Counted from the stretch's first letter, positions 13,052 through 24,045 are shown. The stretch is DNA of 64,000 bases from Mycolicibacterium mucogenicum DSM 44124 (GCF_005670685.2 NZ_CP062008.1:310001-374000), one strand, 5' to 3'. Translations and numbers: made by a program. Notes: generated by a model from the letters alone, not told the origin.

Positions 13052-14566
13052 ATGTCGCTGCCCGATGGATCGGTTTTCGCCGGATTCACCGTGGTCCGAA
13101 AGCTGGGCGCAGGCGGCATGGGCGAGGTGTATCTGGTTCAGCACCCGCGGCTGCCCCGCACCGACGCGCTGAAGGTCCTGCCGGCGTCGTTGTCCGCCGA
13201 CGCCGAATACCGCCGGCGCTTCGAGCGCGAGGCCGACGCCGCGGCGACGCTGTGGCATCAGCACATCGTCGGAGTGCACGACCGCGGCGAGTACGACGGG
13301 CGCCTGTGGATCTCGATGGACTACGTCGACGGTTCCGATGCCGGCAACGTGCTCCGGACGCAGTGCCCCGGCGGCATGCCGCGGGACCAGGTGATCGCGA
13401 TCGTCACCGCGATCGCCGACGCGCTGGATCATGCGCACAGTCGCGGGCTGCTGCACCGGGACGTCAAGCCCGCGAACATCCTGTTGAGCGGACGGGGCCC
13501 GGGCCGCGGCCGGGTGATGTTGGCCGATTTCGGGATCGCCCGGCGCGTCGACGATTTCGACGGACTGACGTCGACGAACATGACGCTCGGCACGCCGAAC
13601 TACGCGGCGCCGGAGCAATTGCTCGGTGAGGCGCTCGACGGCCGCACGGACCAATACGCCTTGGCCGCCACCGCTTTTCAGCTGCTGACCGGCCAGCCTC
13701 CGGGTGGCGATTCGACGCCCGTCGTGCTCATCAGCCAACGCGTCAGTGGCGTCGTGCCACGACTGGCCGACGTCCGCCCGGACCTCGCCGACCTGGACCC
13801 CGTGCTGGCCATTGCGATGGCCCGCCGGCCCGCTGACCGCTTCCGTTCGTGCGGGGATTTCGCCGCGGCACTGGCGCGCGGTGCGGCGGCGACGCTGCCG
13901 CCGGTCGCCGCCGCACCCGCGGTCCCCGGAGTGCCGACAGTCGCAGCCGCGCCGCCGCCCGCACCCATGGGCCTTGTGCGCCAGCCGGATCCGTCGCCGA
14001 AGGCACGGTCCGGAATGAGCCCGACGGCCTGGGCGCTGATCGGCGTGGGGATTCTGCTGGTGGTGGCGTTGGTCTTCGTCGGCGTCGTGCTGATGCGCGG
14101 GCATGACGCACGCAGCGGCCCAACGACTTCGGCGGAGGCCACGACAACCATGTCCGAGCCGACGGGCGTGACCGTGACGTCGGTCGAGTCCACCGAGCCG
14201 GAGCCCCCGACCTCGCTGGTGCCCACCACCGCGCGAATGGTGCTGCCCGACGCCGACACCCGCGGCTTCACCACCTACAACGGCGCCGCCCGGTGCACCG
14301 GAGCGGACGAGGCCGCGATGATCCTGCGCACCGCGCAGTCGGCGGTCGTGATCTGCCGCAGCAGCGTCGGGGTGCTGTATTACCTGGGCTATCGAATCTC
14401 CGACGGCGCCACGATCCGATTGGGAACCGTGAACGAGTCCGGCGACGGCTTCGTCGCGTTCAACGATCCCGATGCCGCCGAGTACCACGTCTCGTCGTCA
14501 GGCCTGGAAATCGTGCAGAACGGCAAGACGCTGGCGTCCGAGCCTGCGGTTGAGTCCGCTCGGTGA
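13052..14566 (+). CDS. Transmembrane Ser/Thr protein kinase with outer sensor domain
   Basis: Eukaryotic-type kinase of 504 residues. The catalytic domain (about 1-275) has the GAGGMG loop at 19-24, Lys41, HRD Asp137, Asn142, DFG at 159-161 and APE at 186-188, so it should be active. A Pro/Ala-rich juxtamembrane stretch leads to one membrane segment at about 327-349. The outer part (350-504) begins with a Thr/Ser/Pro-rich linker and ends in a roughly 110-residue two-Cys domain. That domain resembles the secreted protein at 48947-49492: both show VxxC[RK]S, RISDGA and EP near the end. There are no PASTA repeats, so it is not PknB; PknF- or PknJ-like kinases are the nearest comparison. rmlA starts 36 bases downstream. 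Confidence 0.9.
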   Translation: MSLPDGSVFAGFTVVRKLGAGGMGEVYLVQHPRLPRTDALKVLPASLSADAEYRRRFEREADAAATLWHQHIVGVHDRGEYDGRLWISMDYVDGSDAGNVLRTQCPGGMPRDQVIAIVTAIADALDHAHSRGLLHRDVKPANILLSGRGPGRGRVMLADFGIARRVDDFDGLTSTNMTLGTPNYAAPEQLLGEALDGRTDQYALAATAFQLLTGQPPGGDSTPVVLISQRVSGVVPRLADVRPDLADLDPVLAIAMARRPADRFRSCGDFAAALARGAAATLPPVAAAPAVPGVPTVAAAPPPAPMGLVRQPDPSPKARSGMSPTAWALIGVGILLVVALVFVGVVLMRGHDARSGPTTSAEATTTMSEPTGVTVTSVESTEPEPPTSLVPTTARMVLPDADTRGFTTYNGAARCTGADEAAMILRTAQSAVVICRSSVGVLYYLGYRISDGATIRLGTVNESGDGFVAFNDPDAAEYHVSSSGLEIVQNGKTLASEPAVESAR

Positions 14567-14602
14567 GCACCTGACGCGGTGCGCGTATGTCAGGATGGCC
14601 GG

Positions 14603-16470
<1,868 letters not shown>

Positions 16471-16484
16471 GTGATGGGCAACTC

Positions 16485-17891
16485 GTGACCGAATACGGAA
16501 AACCGTTGTCCGCCAATGCCACACCGATTCCCGGCCTGACCATCTGGGACCTGCCGGTGCACGGAGACAACCGCGGCTGGTTCAAGGAGAGCTGGCAGCG
16601 CGAGAAGATGATGGCGCTCGGGCTGCCGGATTTCGGGCCCGTGCAGAACAACATCTCGTTCAACGACGCGGCGGGCACGACCCGCGGCATCCACGCCGAA
16701 CCGTGGGACAAGTTCGTCTCGGTGGCGACCGGCCGGATCTTCGGCGCCTGGGTCGACCTGCGCGACGGCCCGACGTTCGGGGCGGTGTTCACCGCCGAGC
16801 TGGACCCGTCTCGGGCGGTGTTCGTGCCCCGCGGCGTCGGCAACGCGTTTCAGACGCTGGCGCCCGACACCGCGTACGTCTACCTGGTCAACGACCACTA
16901 TTCGCCTGATGCGCAGTATGTTTCGGTGAATCTGGCCGACGAGACGTTGGCCATCGAATGGCCGATTCCGCTCGAGCGCGCCGAACTCTCGGCCAAGGAT
17001 CGGACGCATCCCCGGCTGGCAGACATTCGCCCTGTCGCACCGCGAAAGACGTTGGTACTGGGCGCCAATGGCCAAGTCGGCCGGGCCCTGCGCGCTGAAT
17101 ACGGTGATGATCCCGGCGTCGAGTTCGTCACCCGCGACGACGTGGACCTGACCGGTGACCTCGAGTCGGCGTTGCGGTGGCAGGACTACGACACCGTCAT
17201 CAACGCCGCCGCGTACACCGCCGTGGATGCGGCCGAAACCCCGGCCGGGCGAGCCGACGCCTGGGCCGTCAACGTCACCGCCGTTGCAGCGCTGGCCCGT
17301 ATCGCGACCGCCCGCGGCCTCACACTGGTGCACATCTCCAGCGACTACGTCTTCGACGGGACTTCCGACGCCCCGTACCGGGAGGACGACCCGGTCGCCC
17401 CACTCGGGGTGTACGGCCAGACCAAGGCGGCCGGCGACCAGATCGTCGCGACGGTACCGCGGCACTACATCCTGCGGACCTCGTGGGTGATCGGGGACGG
17501 CCGCAACTTCGTCCGGACCATGGCGTCGCTGGCCGAGCGCGGCGTGGACCCGTCCGTGGTGGACGATCAGGTCGGGCGGCTGACGTTCACCCCCGAGCTG
17601 GCCCGGGCGATCCGGCACCTGACGACGACCCGCGCGCCGTTCGGGACGTACAACGTCACCGGCTCGGGTCCGACGACGTCATGGGCGGACGTCGCCCGCC
17701 GGGTATTCGAGCTCACCGGCCACGATCCGGCGCGGGTGACGGGCGTCAGCACCGAGGCCTATTTCGCCTCGGCGACCAGCGCGGTGGCCCCTCGGCCGCG
17801 CAACAGCGTGCTCGACAACCAGAAGCTGGAATCAGCGGGATTCATATCCGAGGCAGTCGAAGACTCGCTGGCGCGCTACCTGAGCCGCTAG
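16485..17891 (+). CDS. rmlCD: Fused dTDP-4-keto-rhamnose 3,5-epimerase and reductase (RmlC-RmlD)
   Basis: Bifunctional protein of 468 residues covering the last two steps of dTDP-L-rhamnose synthesis. Residues 1 to about 175 form the RmlC cupin, with His70 in RGIH and Lys76; the strand VFVPRGVGNAFQTL has Asn where many RmlC proteins have His-Gly. From about 188 an RmlD-type reductase begins, with the NADPH loop GANGQVG (193-199), ISSDYVFDG and the Tyr310-Lys314 pair in YGQTK. Mycobacteria usually carry separate rmlC and rmlD; a comparable rmlCD is known from Corynebacterium. GTG at 16485 is preferred, but in-frame GTG at 16467, overlapping the rmlB stop, is possible. Confidence 0.9.
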   Translation: MTEYGKPLSANATPIPGLTIWDLPVHGDNRGWFKESWQREKMMALGLPDFGPVQNNISFNDAAGTTRGIHAEPWDKFVSVATGRIFGAWVDLRDGPTFGAVFTAELDPSRAVFVPRGVGNAFQTLAPDTAYVYLVNDHYSPDAQYVSVNLADETLAIEWPIPLERAELSAKDRTHPRLADIRPVAPRKTLVLGANGQVGRALRAEYGDDPGVEFVTRDDVDLTGDLESALRWQDYDTVINAAAYTAVDAAETPAGRADAWAVNVTAVAALARIATARGLTLVHISSDYVFDGTSDAPYREDDPVAPLGVYGQTKAAGDQIVATVPRHYILRTSWVIGDGRNFVRTMASLAERGVDPSVVDDQVGRLTFTPELARAIRHLTTTRAPFGTYNVTGSGPTTSWADVARRVFELTGHDPARVTGVSTEAYFASATSAVAPRPRNSVLDNQKLESAGFISEAVEDSLARYLSR

Positions 17892-18446
<555 letters not shown>

Positions 18447-18447
18447 G

Positions 18448-18609
18448 TCAGGGCTTGGCGGCCAATTCCTGCCGATACGCCGCGACCCGCGCCTCGAGTT
18501 CAGCGGCGTCGTCGGGCCGCCCTTCCTTGCGGGCCAGTTCGGCGCGCAGGGAGAGTTCGCGGATCGCGGTCCGAATGTCGTTGACGCTGTGCGTTTCTGA
18601 TTGGCCCAT
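18448..18609 (-). CDS. Small conserved hypothetical, 53 residues
   Basis: Short minus-strand reading frame of 53 residues starting MGQSETHSVNDIRTAIREL. It is strongly charged and almost entirely helix-forming: Glu/Arg/Ala-rich with heptad-like Leu spacing, ending RQELAAKP. An AAAGG element lies about 8 bases before the ATG, which supports translation. It lies downstream of sdhB on the same strand after a hairpin, so it is probably transcribed separately. No function can be assigned; a small coiled-coil or adaptor protein is plausible. Confidence 0.55.
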   Translation of the reverse strand: MGQSETHSVNDIRTAIRELSLRAELARKEGRPDDAAELEARVAAYRQELAAKP

Positions 18610-18731
18610 CTGGCTGCCTTTCGTCACGGATTGGCTGCCCTTACGAGCGTACGCCGAAACATCGCCGTCCCCGCCGGATCGGCAATCTGGCGGGACCGGC
18701 GGCTCTCCTGTGGCATGTTCGGGCCAGAGGC

Positions 18732-18764
18732 GTCAACTTTCCTTGACCGTCAAGGCAAGTTGAC
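18732..18764. terminator. Long hairpin after the sdh operon
   Basis: Two 15-base arms, GTCAACTTTCCTTGA and TCAAGGCAAGTTGAC, pair with one mismatch around a 3-base loop. It lies 54 bases beyond the sdhB stop. There is no T-run, so it is either an atypical mycobacterial terminator or an RNA-stability or protein-binding element. Confidence 0.55.
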
Positions 18765-18817
18765 GACCTCAGATCGAACATCTACCAATGCGGGCGTCGC
18801 GCCCGGCACCGCGCGCC

Positions 18818-19570
18818 CTACCGGCGGAAGAGCTTGTTCCCCAGCCAGACGATGGGGTCGTACTTGCGGTCGGCGACGCGCTCCTTCATCGGGATCAGCG
18901 CGTTGTCGGTGATCTTGATGTGCTCGGGGCAGACCTCGGTGCAGCACTTGGTGATGTTGCAGTAGCCCAGGCCGAACTCGTCCTGCGCCATGTCCTTGCG
19001 GTCGAGCGTGTCCAAAGGATGCATGTCCAGCTCGGCCACCCGCATGAGGAAGCGTGGCCCGGCGAACGCCTGCTTGTTCTCCTCGTGATCGCGCACGACG
19101 TGGCAGGTGTTCTGGCACAGGAAGCACTCGATGCACTTGCGGAACTCCTGCGATCGCTCGACGTCTTCCTGCTGCATCCGGTACTCGCCGGGCTTGAGGT
19201 CCTTCGGCGGCGCGAAAGACGGGATCTGGCGCGCCTTTTCGTAGTTGAACGACACATCGGTCACCAGGTCGCGCATGATCGGGAACGCCCGCAGCGGCGT
19301 GATGGTGACGGTCTCGGCCGGATCGAACGTCGACATCCGCGTCATGCACATCAGCCGGGGACGGCCGTTGACCTCCGCCGAACACGACCCGCACTTGCCG
19401 GCCTTGCAGTTCCACCGCACCGCCAGGTCCGGGGCCTGCGTGGCCTGGATGCGGTGGATGATGTCGAGCACCACCTCACCGTCGTTGACCTCGACCTTGA
19501 AGTCGTCGAGACCACCGCCGGTGTCGTCCCCGCGCCAGACCCGCAGATTGGCTTGGTAGCTGTTGCTCAT
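18818..19570 (-). CDS. sdhB: Succinate dehydrogenase 1 iron-sulfur subunit
   Basis: Electron-transfer subunit of the Sdh1 complex, 250 residues, passing electrons from the SdhA FAD to the membrane anchor. The N-terminal ferredoxin domain has [2Fe-2S] ligands C55, C60, C63 and C75. The C-terminal domain has C146, C149, C152 with C214 and C156 with C204 and C209/C210, the usual arrangement for the [4Fe-4S] and [3Fe-4S] clusters. It matches Rv0247c in sequence style and order. The ATG at 19570 lies 2 bases after the sdhA stop, so the subunits are tightly coupled. Confidence 0.93.
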   Translation of the reverse strand: MSNSYQANLRVWRGDDTGGGLDDFKVEVNDGEVVLDIIHRIQATQAPDLAVRWNCKAGKCGSCSAEVNGRPRLMCMTRMSTFDPAETVTITPLRAFPIMRDLVTDVSFNYEKARQIPSFAPPKDLKPGEYRMQQEDVERSQEFRKCIECFLCQNTCHVVRDHEENKQAFAGPRFLMRVAELDMHPLDTLDRKDMAQDEFGLGYCNITKCCTEVCPEHIKITDNALIPMKERVADRKYDPIVWLGNKLFRR

Positions 19571-19572
19571 CG

Positions 19573-21477
19573 CTAGCTCCGTTCCGGATGGGCTGCCAAT
19601 TCGGCGTCGGTGTAGTACTTCTCCAGCTCGGACAGCTCGAAGCAGGCGAGCAGCTCGGCGGGCATCGGCACCTGCTGTTCCGGGGTGACGGTGACGTCGG
19701 GGACGATCGGGTCGCCGCCGCCGGCACTGCACACCAGCAGGATGTTGCGCCAGTCGGCACTCATCTCCGGGTAGTCGTCGCGGGTGTGGCCGCCGCGGCT
19801 CTCGGTGCGGGCCAGCGCGGCCTTGGCCACACACTCGCTGACCAGCAGCATGTTCCGCATGTCGACGGCCAGGTGCCATCCCGGGTTGAACTGCCGGTGG
19901 CCCTCGACGGTGATGTTGTGCATCCGGCGCTTGAGCTCGTCGAGCTTGAGCAGTGCCTGCTCGATCTCTTCCTTGGTGCGGATGATGCCGACAAGGTCGT
20001 TCATCGCCTGTTGCAACTCGGTGTGCAGGGTGTAGGGGTTCTCCGCGCCGACGTGTTCGTCGAACGGCTCCAAGGCTTCCCGCGCCGCGGTGGTCAGTGC
20101 GTCATCGGAGACGACGGGCCGCGCCGACAGGGCCTTCACGTACTGCGCCGCCCCGAGGCCGGCCCGCCGGCCGAACACCAGCAGGTCGCTCAGCGAGTTA
20201 CCGCCGAGCCGGTTCGAGCCGTGCATACCGCCCGAGCACTCGCCGGCCGCGAATAGGCCGGGCGTCCGCGCCGCGCCGGTGTCGGGATCGACCTCGATGC
20301 CGCCCATGACGTAGTGACAGGTCGGGCCGACCTCCATCTCGTCCTTGGTGATGTCGACCTCGGCCAGCTCCATGAACTGGTGGTACATCGACGGCAGGCG
20401 CTTCTTGATCTCCTCGGTGGGGATGCGCGAGGCGATGTCGAGGTAGACGCCGCCGTGCGGGGTGCCGCGACCGGCCTTGACCTCGGAGTTGATGGCGCGC
20501 GCCACCTCGTCGCGCGGCAGCAGGTCAGGAGTGCGGCGTGCGGAGTCGTTGTCCTTGAGCCACTGGTCGGCTTCTTCCTCGGTCTCGGCGTACTGGCCCT
20601 TGAACACCGAGGGGATGTAGTCGAACATGAACCGCTTGCCCTCGGAGTTCTTGAGGACTCCGCCGTCGCCGCGCACACCCTCGGTGACGAGGATGCCCTT
20701 CACCGACGGCGGCCAGACCATGCCGGTCGGGTGGAACTGGATGAACTCCATGTTGATCAGCGTCGCGCCGGCCCGCAGTGCCAGGGCGTGCCCGTCGCCG
20801 GTGTACTCCCAGGAGTTCGACGACACCTTGAACGACTTGCCGATGCCGCCGGTCGCCAGCACCACGGCGGGCGCCTCGAACAGCACGAACCGGCCCGACT
20901 CACGCCAGTAGCCGAACGCACCGGCGATGCGGTCGCCGTCCTTCACCAGCTCGGTGATGGTGCACTCGTGGAAGACCTTGATACGGGCCTCGTAGTCGCC
21001 GGTCTCCTTGAAGTCCTCCTGCTGCAGCGAGACGATCTTCTGCTGCATGGTGCGGATGATCTCCAGGCCGGTGCGGTCACCGACATGCGCCAGACGCGGG
21101 TAGGTGTGGCCACCGAAGTTCCGCTGGCTGATCCGGCCGTCCTTGGTGCGGTCGAACAACGCGCCGTAGGTCTCCAGCTCCCACACGCGGTCCGGTGCCT
21201 CACGCGCGTGCAGCTCGGCCATGCGCCAGTTGTTCAGGAACTTGCCGCCGCGCATGGTGTCACCGAAGTGCACCTGCCAGCTGTCCTTGGAGTTCGCGTT
21301 GCGCATCGAGGCGGCGCAGCCGCCCTCGGCCATGACGGTGTGGGCCTTGCCGAACAACGACTTACACACCACCGCCACGCGCAGGCCCTGCTCCCGGGCT
21401 TCGATGACCGCACGCAACCCCGCCCCGCCGGCTCCGATTACGACGACGTCGTACTCGTGCCGTTCGAGTTCAGCCAT
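19573..21477 (-). CDS. sdhA: Succinate dehydrogenase 1 flavoprotein subunit
   Basis: Catalytic flavoprotein of 634 residues oxidising succinate to fumarate, homolog of Rv0248c. The dinucleotide loop VVVIGAGGAGLRA (11-23) binds FAD, and His46 in GKAHTVMAEGG is the expected covalent FAD attachment site. Substrate-binding motifs EFIQFHPTG and HGSNRLGGNSL are intact. It lies between sdhC upstream and sdhB downstream on the minus strand, with a 62-base gap to sdhC. The Sdh1 rather than Sdh2 assignment rests on this gene order and the SdhC type. Confidence 0.93.
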   Translation of the reverse strand: MAELERHEYDVVVIGAGGAGLRAVIEAREQGLRVAVVCKSLFGKAHTVMAEGGCAASMRNANSKDSWQVHFGDTMRGGKFLNNWRMAELHAREAPDRVWELETYGALFDRTKDGRISQRNFGGHTYPRLAHVGDRTGLEIIRTMQQKIVSLQQEDFKETGDYEARIKVFHECTITELVKDGDRIAGAFGYWRESGRFVLFEAPAVVLATGGIGKSFKVSSNSWEYTGDGHALALRAGATLINMEFIQFHPTGMVWPPSVKGILVTEGVRGDGGVLKNSEGKRFMFDYIPSVFKGQYAETEEEADQWLKDNDSARRTPDLLPRDEVARAINSEVKAGRGTPHGGVYLDIASRIPTEEIKKRLPSMYHQFMELAEVDITKDEMEVGPTCHYVMGGIEVDPDTGAARTPGLFAAGECSGGMHGSNRLGGNSLSDLLVFGRRAGLGAAQYVKALSARPVVSDDALTTAAREALEPFDEHVGAENPYTLHTELQQAMNDLVGIIRTKEEIEQALLKLDELKRRMHNITVEGHRQFNPGWHLAVDMRNMLLVSECVAKAALARTESRGGHTRDDYPEMSADWRNILLVCSAGGGDPIVPDVTVTPEQQVPMPAELLACFELSELEKYYTDAELAAHPERS

Positions 21478-21539
21478 GAAATAACTCCAAATTGTTGTGA
21501 ACAGCGTTGAAAATCAAAAAGTTTCGTTGCCGACAAAAC

Positions 21540-22367
21540 TCATCCGACAAACCTCGGGTCGCTGAACCACCCGGCCGACACCGCCATGACGTAGAAGTCG
21601 GTGAACATCAGGGTGCCGAGGGTGATCCACGCGTACAGCTTGTGGCGAGTGTTGAGCTTGCTGACCTGGGTCCAGATCCAGTAGCGCACAGGGTGTTTCG
21701 AGAAGTGCTTGAGCCGGCCGCCGGTGACGTGCCGGCAGGAGTGGCAGGACACCGTGTAGACCCACAGCATGATGACGTTGCCCAGCAGGATGATGTTGCC
21801 GAGCCCGAAGCCGAAACCGCTGGGCGAGTGGAACGCGACGATGGCGTCGTAGGTGTTGATCACCGAGATGATGACCGCGATGTAGAAGAAGTACCGGTGG
21901 GTGTTCTGGATGATCAGCGGGAACCGCGTCTCACCGGTGTACTTGGCATGCGGTTCGGCGACGGCGCAGGCCGTCGGGGACTGCCACACCGTGCGGTAGT
22001 AGGCGCCGCGGTAGTAGTAGCAGGTCAGCCGGAACAGCAGCAGGAACGGCAGGGACAGCGCCGCGAACGGAATCAGCGACAGCGGTCCGTCGGCCGGCAG
22101 AATCTGGGGCCAGAACTCGCTGGCCGCACCGCACTTGACGCTCAGACACGGTGAGTAGAACGGCGTCAGGTAGTGGTAGTCCGCGACGTAGAAGTGGTCC
22201 CGCTGGAAGGCGCGCACCGTCGCGTAGATGACGAACGCCGCGAAACCCAGGTCGATGAGAATCGGGGATTTGAGCCAGTTATCGGTCCGCAGGGTGCGCT
22301 GCGGTATCTGCGCACGCGTGGGGGAGAAGACGCCGGTCCCGGGGCGGTTGGCGGCGGGTGCGCTCAC
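21540..22367 (-). CDS. sdhC: Succinate dehydrogenase 1 membrane anchor with Rieske-like Cys/His motif
   Basis: Single-polypeptide membrane anchor of 275 residues, homolog of Rv0249c, with about five membrane segments. The M. smegmatis Sdh1 anchor has been reported to hold a membrane-embedded Rieske-type [2Fe-2S] cluster instead of heme. Cys/His groups that could serve as ligands are C74 and C79 (PCLSVKCG) and C208-H209-x-C211-x-H213 (CHSCRH). Which of them bind the cluster cannot be told from sequence. It starts 94 bases after the small upstream gene and precedes sdhA by 62 bases. Confidence 0.88.
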   Translation of the reverse strand: MSAPAANRPGTGVFSPTRAQIPQRTLRTDNWLKSPILIDLGFAAFVIYATVRAFQRDHFYVADYHYLTPFYSPCLSVKCGAASEFWPQILPADGPLSLIPFAALSLPFLLLFRLTCYYYRGAYYRTVWQSPTACAVAEPHAKYTGETRFPLIIQNTHRYFFYIAVIISVINTYDAIVAFHSPSGFGFGLGNIILLGNVIMLWVYTVSCHSCRHVTGGRLKHFSKHPVRYWIWTQVSKLNTRHKLYAWITLGTLMFTDFYVMAVSAGWFSDPRFVG

Positions 22368-22461
22368 GAAAGCATCCTCGATTTCGGTTGGGGGCAGGGC
22401 CTACCTATGAAGTTGTGGGACGGGCCGGTGATGGGCACGACGACCGTCGTGCCCAAGTCGG

Positions 22462-22746
22462 TCAGCCGCCGACGCCACCGTCGTGGTCGTTCCAGAATTC
22501 GCTGGAGTAGTCGTGGTCAGGGATCACGATCTTTTCCTTGGCGTGCTGGGTCTTGATGCCGCGGCTGAATTCCAGCTCTTCGATGTCGATGTCCAGCCGC
22601 TCGATGTCGACGGCCAGGCGCTCGGCGTCATTCGCGATGCGGCGGGTGGCGGGGGAGTCCCCGTATTTGGCGGCCAGCGAGCTGACGGACCGACGCAAAT
22701 TGCCGATCAACTCGTGCAGTTCGGTGAGCTCAGTGGTGGTGGACAT
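22462..22746 (-). CDS. Small conserved protein of the sdh1 operon (Rv0250c-like)
   Basis: First gene of the Sdh1 operon, 94 residues, in the position of Rv0250c. It is soluble and acidic. A helical part (LHELIGNLRRSVSSLAAKYG, then Leu/Ile-Asp-Glu heptads at about 42-60) suggests a coiled coil, followed by a His/Asp-rich tail. The strong site AAGGAGG lies 7 bases before the ATG. It may be an accessory or assembly protein for Sdh1; this is inferred only from conserved linkage. No membrane segment or cofactor motif is visible. Confidence 0.75.
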   Translation of the reverse strand: MSTTTELTELHELIGNLRRSVSSLAAKYGDSPATRRIANDAERLAVDIERLDIDIEELEFSRGIKTQHAKEKIVIPDHDYSSEFWNDHDGGVGG

Positions 22747-22822
22747 CGGGCGACCTCCTTGGGCTGAAGGGTGTCATAAATCACAGTACGACACCGGATG
22801 CTAGTCAGATCCGGAGATGAAA

Positions 22823-22836
22823 GTGAGACAGGTCAC
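22823..22836. promoter_or_regulatory. CRP-like site between sdh1 operon and PEP-mutase-like gene
   Basis: GTGA-gacagg-TCAC is a perfect core of the mycobacterial CRP consensus (TGTGA-N6-TCACA). It lies 77 bases upstream of the first sdh1 gene and 50 bases upstream of the divergent gene. Control of sdh1 by cAMP-CRP is plausible for a respiratory operon but is inferred. Confidence 0.5.
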
Positions 22837-22885
22837 GTTTGTGGGGACGGTGTCGGCATGTCGTCGCAGTGGTGGTCGGTACGGT

Positions 22886-23650
22886 ATGACCATGTCCGAC
22901 GCGGTTCTGGCGCAGCGCGCCGAAGCACTATTGGCCCTGCACCAGCCGGGGAACCCGGTCGTCCTGCCGACCGTGTGGGACGCCTGGTCGGCGAAGCTGG
23001 CGGTGTCCGCCGGGTTCGTCGCGCTGACGGTCGGCAGCCACCCGGCCGCCGACTCGGTGGGCAAGCCCGACGGCGAAGGCATGTCGTTCGACGACCTCAC
23101 CACGCGCGTCAGCCAGATCACCGCGGCAGTCGACGTGCCGGTGTCGGTCGACATCGAATCCGGTTACGGCGAGGCCCCGAGCCGCCTCATCTCCGGCCTG
23201 CTGGCCGCGGGCGCGGTGGGTCTCAACATCGAGGACACCGTGCACAAGGACGGCGGCCGCATCCGCGACGCCCAGGAGCACGCCGACCTGGTCGGTGAAT
23301 TGCGCAGGGCGGCAGACGCTTCCGGGGTCCACGTCGTGATCAACGCGCGTACCGACCTGTTCCTGCGCCAGATCGGCGACGAGGCCGACCGCTACGAGCG
23401 CGCGGTGCAGCGGCTGAAGCTGTGCGCAGCGGCCGGCGCGGACTCCCTGTACCCGGTGGGCCGCCATGACGACGACACCTATCGCCGCCTGGCCGCCGAC
23501 CTGCCGTTGCCGATCAACGCCATCGCGATCCCGGAGTCCGACGATCCCGCGTCCTTCGGCCCGTTGGGCGTCGGCCGCATCAGCTTCGGGCCGTTCCTGC
23601 AGCGCGCTCTCGGGACGGTGGCCGCCGATATTCTGGCGCGGTGGCAGTGA
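22886..23650 (+). CDS. Isocitrate lyase/PEP mutase-family enzyme
   Basis: TIM-barrel enzyme of the PEP mutase / isocitrate lyase superfamily, 254 residues. Members break or rearrange C-C or C-P bonds of small 2-oxo acids with Mg2+. Visible motifs are PTVWDAWSAKL, SVDIESGYGE with the metal-binding acidic residues, GLNIEDTVHK and INARTDLFL. The catalytic Cys loop of true isocitrate or methylisocitrate lyases (KKCGH) is absent, so it is more likely an oxaloacetate decarboxylase or acylpyruvate-type hydrolase. ATG 22886 and ATG 22892 are both possible starts. Its stop overlaps the next start in GTGA. Confidence 0.8.
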   Translation: MTMSDAVLAQRAEALLALHQPGNPVVLPTVWDAWSAKLAVSAGFVALTVGSHPAADSVGKPDGEGMSFDDLTTRVSQITAAVDVPVSVDIESGYGEAPSRLISGLLAAGAVGLNIEDTVHKDGGRIRDAQEHADLVGELRRAADASGVHVVINARTDLFLRQIGDEADRYERAVQRLKLCAAAGADSLYPVGRHDDDTYRRLAADLPLPINAIAIPESDDPASFGPLGVGRISFGPFLQRALGTVAADILARWQ

Positions 23651-24045
23651 GCGACCCCGACGGCGCCGAGGAGAACTACGGGTTGTGGTGGGCCGCCGGC
23701 GTTGCCGCCGCGATCCTGCTGATCATCCTGATCTACCAGGTGATTCAGACGTCCGACGAGTCCGAGCAGCCGTCCGGTCCCGTCGGTGACTCCACAGTGC
23801 TGACGACGTATCCGACCAGCACCAAGCGGACGACGACGCGGACCACCACCACGACGACGACGACCACGACCACGACGACGACGACGGACAGCACGTCGGA
23901 CACGTCGACGACGGACGAGACGACCACGTCCACCAGCACCTACACGCCGTCGAGCACCTCCGGTTACGGGACGACCACCACCACGACGACGATCTACAAC
24001 CCGTACACCACCCCGACCACCGTCCCGCCCGCCGGCGTCGGCTAG
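23647..24045 (+). CDS. Membrane-anchored Thr-rich protein
   Basis: Protein of 132 residues: a short acidic N-terminus, one membrane segment (LWWAAGVAAAILLIILIYQV, about 14-33) and a roughly 95-residue tail. The tail is mostly Thr with Ser, Tyr and Pro, ending near NPYTTPTTVPPAG. The tail should lie outside the membrane and be disordered; Thr/Pro-rich stretches of this kind are typical targets of mycobacterial O-mannosylation. GTG at 23647 overlaps the previous stop (GTGA); GTG at 23641 is an alternative. No functional domain is seen. The coding sequence contains a trinucleotide repeat. Confidence 0.6.
   Translation: MSDPDGAEENYGLWWAAGVAAAILLIILIYQVIQTSDESEQPSGPVGDSTVLTTYPTSTKRTTTRTTTTTTTTTTTTTTTDSTSDTSTTDETTTSTSTYTPSSTSGYGTTTTTTTIYNPYTTPTTVPPAGVG
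23829..23893 (+). repeat. ACG/ACC trinucleotide repeat coding for poly-Thr
   Basis: About twenty consecutive ACG or ACC triplets, with few interruptions, encode the Thr run of the preceding membrane protein. Slippage could change tail length between strains without shifting frame. Confidence 0.7.
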
